A stretch of 64,000 nt of DNA from Tetraselmis striata (Eukaryota; Chlorophyta; Chlorodendrophyceae; Chlorodendrales; Chlorodendraceae): contig VCJN01001685.1 of NCBI GenBank assembly GCA_006384855.1, positions 1 to 64,000 of the forward strand, read 5' to 3'. Within the stretch, counting starts at the first letter, position 1; the number at the start of each line of letters is the position of its first letter. Position numbers and translations under genes: made by a program. Shown here one piece after another: positions 58,311-64,000 of the stretch. The notes below the pieces were generated by a model. It was not told where the DNA came from. It worked only from the letters and a program-made list of their open reading frames with translations, and made no database searches.

Positions 58311-60344
58311 AATTCAAAGCCTTTATTGCGCGCGACTGCGCGCGCGGTATCGCAACGCTCTCGCGTCGTCGGAACGTACCTGTACCGAGGCCGCATGATG
58401 CCGCCGTCGGAGCTGGACCCTTTCTTGGAGGCCGTGGACGCCGCCAACATTTCGGCTGCGTTTTCGCTGCTTGGCCTGGACGCTTGCGACCAGTCTACAC
58501 CGCGCATGGAGGCTGCAATCGTTCAGATGAGTATGCCCGCGGATTTTGGCGGTCTGAATCTGGCCTTGCTGCAGTCCGAGGCCCCTGCGGCGTTTTATTC
58601 CGCGCAATCGGTTGTCCTGCCAAAGCTGGTACGGGAGTACGGGCCCGCCCTTGGCCCCTTCTACGAGGCGGTCCGCGCCGAGGTGTCGTCTGTGGCTACG
58701 AGTGCTTTGCCATGGGCGCGTGAGACGCGCCGCGTGTACGAGACTGTACGGGCCCTAACCACGTTACCGCAAGAAGATGTGCGGCGCGCACGCGCGGCGT
58801 ATGGCGTTACCACGAGATCTTCGAGTTACTTACGGTCAGTAATGCTACGACCACCGCTGCATCGGATCCAGCAGCTGGTACTACGACCCGTACGGGTACG
58901 AGCACTAGCGGAGGATTGCGCGTCACCACATCTCCTTTTACGGCCACTCCTCTTGGAGTTGGTACTGGTGAGGCCGCCTCTGCTGCCCAGCAATTGCTTC
59001 CTATCGGTGGTACGAGTACTGCCAATACCGTTACTACATGCGCTTTTGTAGCTCTGAAGATACCGTCGCCGGGCGAATTAGTGGCACACCCTCCGTCAGC
59101 AGCCACTGTGTCCCTCCCAGAATCGCTGCCAGGTTCTACTGCTCCGCCCTCGGGTACGGGTTCGGGTGCGACCTCCGATGATCAACCCACGACCATGGTT
59201 GTCCAACGCCACCTCAGCCGTGCGATTCGCTTGCGTGACTTCGTGGCCCTCGATCTCAGCTTCCAACGTACTGGTGCAGCGGCCTCGCGACTTGATACCC
59301 TGCGCCTGTACAGCGCGTGCGGGCCGGGCTCCCTATCGCTTTTCCAGTCGGATCACGAGTCCGCCCGCAAGATTCCCCATGCTGCTTATGCGGCCGCCGC
59401 TGCGCGGGTACTGGGCCTTTGCACGCGCGGAGGTTCCGCGCTTGTCACTTGCCCTGGCCCAACGTGTGGTATTGATCCCTTATGGCTTCGCTCTACGGAT
59501 GGCTCGAACCGGAGCGCTACGGATTTCATCGTGGATCATCTACCCATATGCCCCGTAGCGAACTACAAGCACCGCATGCATACCGCTTTGAAGAATCTGT
59601 GGGCATCTGTGGCAATTGATGCGGGGTTTTACCTGCTTGACCGGGACCGCTCGGGAGCCGGCGACTTGACCCTTGACACGAGTGGGCTGCGCCCAGCGGA
59701 CCGCTCGCGGCCGTGGGACCTGACGCCGGCGGGGTGGGGAGGGGCAGCGTGCGATTACATGATCGACTTCGCGTGCGTGTCCTCCACGACCCCCACTTGG
59801 AGCAACGACCCCCGCTGGTGCATCCCGGGAATCGCGGCGGCCGAGGCGGAGCATGCTAAGTTGGCAGCGGACCGGGCGTCTTCCGCCCCAGTGCAGGGTG
59901 TTCACCGGTACTACCCTTTTGTGGTTGAGGACCGCGGCCGACTCGGGAAGTCCGCTTTGACTGTGGTCTACATCTTCGCGGTGCTGTTGGCTGTGCGCAA
60001 CTTCCCTGGCGGTCCCTCCGCCCCGACCTCTTGCTTTCTTCGTGGTCAATCCGTTCAGGCACTTCGAAACTTTGTCGCCGGCCAACCTGCTGAGTTCCGC
60101 CGTCACCTGTCGCGCACAAGGCGGGGGCTGTTGCAGCGGGTCTCGGCTTGCGTGCATGGTACCCTGGGCGGCATTCTCTCTGCCGGTGTGCAGATGGCCA
60201 AGTCTGATGCGTGTGCTCGTGCCCACTCTGCGTCTTCTCATGTTACTGCTTCCACCCCGCAGTCGATGTAGAGGACCTTTCTGATTGCCTTTTATTTTGG
60301 TGATTTCCGATATCGCCTTCTGCTGCTAGCTCATGTAATTATAA
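58311..60344 (+). mobile_element. 5'-truncated LINE with restriction-like endonuclease
   Basis: Only the 3' third of a non-LTR retrotransposon is present; there is no RT core. The first part (58396-58800) resembles the region after the RT in algal LINEs, including MSMPADFGGLNLALLQSEAP and AAFYSAQSVVLPKL. The second part (about 58800-60271, stop TAG) carries a zinc-binding C-x4-C...DHLPIC...H pattern (about 59450-59580) followed by a restriction-like endonuclease region with RPADRSRPWDL, CDYMIDF and YYPFVVEDRGRLGKSALTVV. One frameshift near 58790 separates the two. The 3' end is CTGCTGCTAGCTCATGTAAT. The candidate target duplication CGTACCTGTAC occurs at 58300-58310 and 60345-60355, giving these boundaries. 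Confidence 0.75.
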
Positions 60345-60355
60345 CGTACCTGTAC

Positions 60356-60832
60356 CTGTAGTCGTTTCCGACTTTCCGTGTGCGCAAAAAACATTAAAAC
60401 CTTAGTTTGGGTTATTAAATGGGGATACTGTACAGTAGCGACTACGACGTTATATCCATAAATAAATCACGAGCATTCAGCATCAGCGGCGGTCAACGAC
60501 ACCATCACCAGCGTCGCGTCACAACCTGTGCCGTTGGACCGCACCTCGTCCAGGTCCTCCATCATCCGGCAACAGCCTGCAGTCGTAGCCGTCCCGGTAA
60601 AGGACTGGAACTAGGCCCCTGTTGGCCACGCTTGCTCGCTGTTGGATTCCGGGTTGAGCGAAGCAGTTGCGCCTTCCCGGTGCGGCGGGGCGTCTTAATG
60701 ATAGCCACCGCCGCGAGCTCTACCTACGGGTAACTTCCGGTCCATCTTGCAGAGCAGACGGGGGGCAGACGGCAGTATTCCTTACAACCAAGTAGTCATC
60801 AAGCGCCAACGCCGCCGCCGGGGGGTCCCGCG
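60356..60832. other. Spacer and 5' flank of the coiled-coil gene
   Basis: Non-coding as far as I can see. It should contain the promoter and 5' UTR of the gene starting at 60833. Confidence 0.45.
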
Positions 60833-63800
60833 ATGGCCGTGGCCGAAAGCGACCAGCTGCGGCTGTACTCTGACATCCTGGAGATGAGCTTTGGCGTGAG
60901 CGAGCCCTTTGAGCTCGCCTCGCCAGATGACAGTATCTCGCTGGAGGCGGGTGCGCTGCGCCTCGAAACCAGCCTGCACGCCGCCACCTCGCCTCCCGGA
61001 GCGGTGCCCCGCTTGGTCGCGCGGCAGCCGGCAGAGCAGCCCGCCGGCGGGCCGAAGGCGGACAGTGGCTATGGCAGGGTGGCGAGGGTAACGGTAGACG
61101 CCGGTAGTCCCGGCCGAGCTCAGCCGGCACAAGAGTCTAGGCAGCGCGGCGCCCCGCGGACGCCAGGCATGGCGGTGGTGTGCGGCAAGCCCCGTCAGCA
61201 GCCGGAGAGCGACGACACTCAGAGCGTCGTCGACCCGCGGAGTCACGCCCCGAAAGCCGCGTCCAAGACGGAGCACAGGTCCTCCCCCCCTCCCCCTCCC
61301 TCTCTCCTCTCCTGGTCGAAACTGTCGGATATTTTGCTCGGCCTGATCCGACTCACGCAGGTTGTGCGGTGTGGGGGTCGTCAGGGTTGCGGCGGATTAC
61401 TCGGCCAATCCCAGCAGCGCCGACGCCGGCCGCCAGCAGGCGCCAGCGCAGGACTCTGCGCGCCGGCGGGGCGCTCTCCAGCGCGTGGCGGCGCAGCAGC
61501 GGCAGATGTCATCGGAGCAGCAGGAGCATCTGCTCAGCCTGCGGCAGCGATACCAGCGCCGGCAGGGCGGCGCGCCGTCACATCCGCCGGGAGATTTCGA
61601 CCGGCCGCAACCTCCGCGGCCCGCCAGCGTCAGCGAGACGCCGCCGCCGCCGCCGCTGCAGCGGCAGACATCCACTGCGCCGCTTCCCAGCCGCCCCACG
61701 CCGCCGATGCAGAGGCTGATGGTGGTCGCAGGTGCGCCAGTAGCGCAGTCACAACCTCAGCCACCATCTCAGCGGCAGCGGCAGCAAATTGAGGAGCCGT
61801 CCGCAGCCTCATGCACGCCCCCAGCCCCAACTGCAGCGCCAGCCCCAGCCCCAGCTTCAGCCCCAGCCCCAGCCTCACACCGCTGGGAGCCGTCAGCTGC
61901 CCCAGTCTTTGCTGTCGGAGAATCCAGCCACCCACCAGGCTCGACTGGCAGGCCTGCCCAGTTAACGCACCCAGCACAACCGGAAGCTGCTAATTCTAGA
62001 AGTGAGGCAGCGCCACCGGTGGGATCCCACTTGGGTGGGGTGGCGCCACCCTCTGCGACCATTGAGGGCGACTGCCACCAAAGGCCGCCGCGGCAGGGGG
62101 CGCCGCCGAGGGGGGCGACCGGAGCGCGCCAGGATGTCACCCGCGCGGCTTCTCCGCAGGGCGCGCTGCTGGAGATGCACGCGGGCGCAGCGTCAGATGT
62201 TCGGGCGATGAAGACACAGGTGCTGGCGGACGTCGCGGCCGGCAATGAGATCCTGGCGGGCTGGGACAGGCAGCATAACCGCATGCTGAGCGCGCTGGGG
62301 CAGGCGGCGCCGGAGATGCCGAGCCACGTGGTGGATGTCATCATGGACTGCCTGCAGGAGCGCGACCAGGAGGTGCGCCAGCTGTGCAGCCGGACCGGGG
62401 AGAATCGGCACCGCGTCATCGCGCTCGAGGCGGAGATGTCCAACCTGCGCAGTGTCGCCAGCGCGGCGACCTCCCAGGTGGAGGGCTACGGCGGCAAGGT
62501 GCAGCAGCTGGAGAATGAACTGGAAGCCACTCGCCAAGTGAGCCCCCCCCCCACCCCCACCCACCTTTTTGCTCTGTGGCTTTGAAAGCTGCATCATCGA
62601 AGGCGGCTCCTTGTCACACTGAGCATCCCTCGCTGGCGTTCGATTGCAAAACGCAAATAAGCTCTGCTGAAATGTGTTCCCAAAACACTGCTTTGGCGCC
62701 AGGAATCATGTGAGCGATAGGATACATATCACCATGTGTGCATGGACGCATATATGCTTCTGAGAGCTGCGGTGGTTGGGCTGTTGAATAGGAGGCATGA
62801 CATATTACATCAGCTCCGAAACCATCAATTTCATTTATGGAGAAGTATATGATTGGCGTCGGCATATATATCTTCATCATTTTCGCTGTAATTTATCGTC
62901 CTTTAGAAACAGGGTTTGGAAAGCATACACAAGCCACTAACTAAGCCAGTCCTTCTGCGGTCGCTGCTCCCCCCCCCCCCCCCCCCCTGTCTTGTTGCGT
63001 CAAGTTGCTGGTGTGCATGCTGATGTGGGACGAATGTCCTAATATTTCTCACGTGCATAGCCCCCCCCCCCCCCCCCCCCACACACACACAACGCCGTCT
63101 ATGCCCGCTGGCTTGATCCTATCGTTGCGGGAACTGCCTGTCTTTCCCCCGAGACAGGCAGCGGTAACGCTTCATGATCCATCTCACCGCCTGCTGACTC
63201 CTGATGTTTGTTTGACCTCGCCCCGCCAGGAGAAGGCCGCCATGGAGGCACGCTGCGAGGCGCTGCAGCACCATTTCCAGGCGACGTCTGGCCACATTGC
63301 GGACGTGGTCAAGCGAGCCGGTGGCGCGGCGGAGTCTACGGAGGCGCTGGAGGCGGAGGTGGCTGCGCTCCGGCAGCGCCTGCAGACCGCGGAGGCGGCG
63401 CGGGAGGAGAGCGAGGCGCTCGCGGCGCAGGAGCAGGAAAGCGCCAGGTGGGAAACCTGCTCGCGCTGTACACAACATGTACATGGCAGCCTATTAAATG
63501 TAGATATGGAGAGACAACGGTATATGTATCTAGACCTAGCGCCATACCCTAGTATGCCAATTGTGTGACGTGCAAGCATCTTCCCGTGTTAGTGTAACCA
63601 AAGAATATATTGCATATATGTAACATACATCTACGAAGACATTTCCATTGTATTTACTATATAGATGTGTGTCCGTGTATGTGTGTGTGATGGAGAGGGA
63701 GTGGTTGCGTGATAGCATCGCTCACACGTGAAGGCCCCGTCTCCCTGGGTCGCTGCTTGCCTCGCAGGCAATTGGTGGAGGCAATGGACCAGGGGCTGCA

Positions 63801-64000
63801 ACGCCAGCGCGAGCAGTATCTGCGCCTGGAGTCTGACATGGCGTCACAGGACGATGAGGCGGCGGAGCTGCGCTACCGGAACGCCCTCCTTGGCGACCAT
63901 GTCAACCACCTTCATCACGCACTCGGCGCACTGCACCAGCGCCGCCGCCGACACGTACGCCCGGCGCTCCACGGCTCCCTGTCGACGCCTGAACGCCGAC
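60833..64000 (+). CDS. Long coiled-coil protein, 5' part (runs off the right edge)
   Basis: Exons are 60833-61278, 61361-62537, 63230-63447 and 63768 to beyond 64000; phases agree. An alternative acceptor 24 bases inside exon 2 (61385) would also keep frame. About 690 residues are visible. Residues 1-150 are of low order (MAVAESDQLRLYSDILEMSF opens with a short helix). Exon 2 encodes a Gln/Arg-rich helix (RVAAQQRQMSSEQQEHLLSL), then a Pro/Ala/Gln-rich disordered tract with PAPAPASAPAPAS repeats. From about residue 430 onward there is continuous coiled coil with heptads (MKTQVLADVAAGNEILAGWD, VQQLENELEATRQ, LEAEVAALRQRLQTAEAARE). This design fits centrosome, basal-body or cilium-associated proteins, but no specific family is recognised. 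Intron 2 has two C tracts. The C-terminus is outside the window. Confidence 0.75.
62538..63229 (+). other. Large intron with two C tracts
   Basis: Intron 2 of the coiled-coil gene (donor GTGAGC, acceptor CCGCCAG). It carries C tracts at about 62970-62986 and 63061-63080, and an A/T-richer middle. No nested gene seen. Confidence 0.7.

Overview
The window is nuclear DNA of a eukaryote with GC-rich, multi-intron genes, most likely a unicellular or colonial green alga. The pointers are: short GT-AG introns that usually end in TGCAG or GCAG; G/C-ending codons in host exons; long pure G or C tracts in introns and spacers; TTTTAGGG-type telomere-like words (about 8414-8433); and tyrosine-recombinase retroelements of the TOC/Kangaroo/PAT kind known from volvocine algae. 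Species cannot be named from this sequence alone, and other GC-rich algal lineages remain possible.

Host genes lie at the two ends and around 40-48 kb. From left to right they are: a minus-strand SNM1/Apollo-type metallo-beta-lactamase/beta-CASP nuclease (2917-6126, eight exons); a divergently placed seven-exon TPR protein with a signal peptide and a C-terminal KVEL (6873-9359); an intronless 180-residue helical protein of unknown function (10020-10562, minus); a two-exon unknown gene (40552-41182, minus); a spliced, probably decayed gene with a GCR1_C-like end (41955-43646, plus); the 18S rRNA dimethyladenosine methyltransferase DIM1 (46307-48176, plus, four exons); and the first four exons of a long coiled-coil protein that runs off the right edge (60833-64000, plus). 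In the genes called with most confidence, exon phases join without adjustment, which is strong internal support.

The middle is a mobile-element graveyard. It holds a DIRS-like YR retroelement fossil (about 14.4-18.4 kb), a MULE with inverted repeats and a decayed SWIM/CCHC transposase (18941-21844), and a roughly 68-bp GC-rich minisatellite (22.3-24.8 kb) bracketed by two copies of a longer repeat and interrupted by a 439-bp palindromic foldback element. Next come a family with hairpin-like ends present in three rearranged copies (25.8, 27.6 and 34.2 kb), two TIR elements (33179-34113 and 34383-35221, the latter nested), a pair of about 0.5-kb repeats (28.9 and 32.4 kb), a fragment of a second YR fossil (29.95-30.48 kb), and a compact YR element without reverse transcriptase between direct repeats (36.2-39.4 kb). 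Further right are a near-identical 915-bp tandem duplication (54607-56436) and a 5'-truncated LINE with a restriction-like endonuclease (58311-60344). The LINE's 3' tail also occurs at 28676 as a 59-bp insertion with a clean target-site duplication.

There is no operon logic. The only functional pairing visible is the shared 746-bp spacer between the divergent Apollo-like and TPR genes. Spacers outside the named features show no convincing coding sequence.
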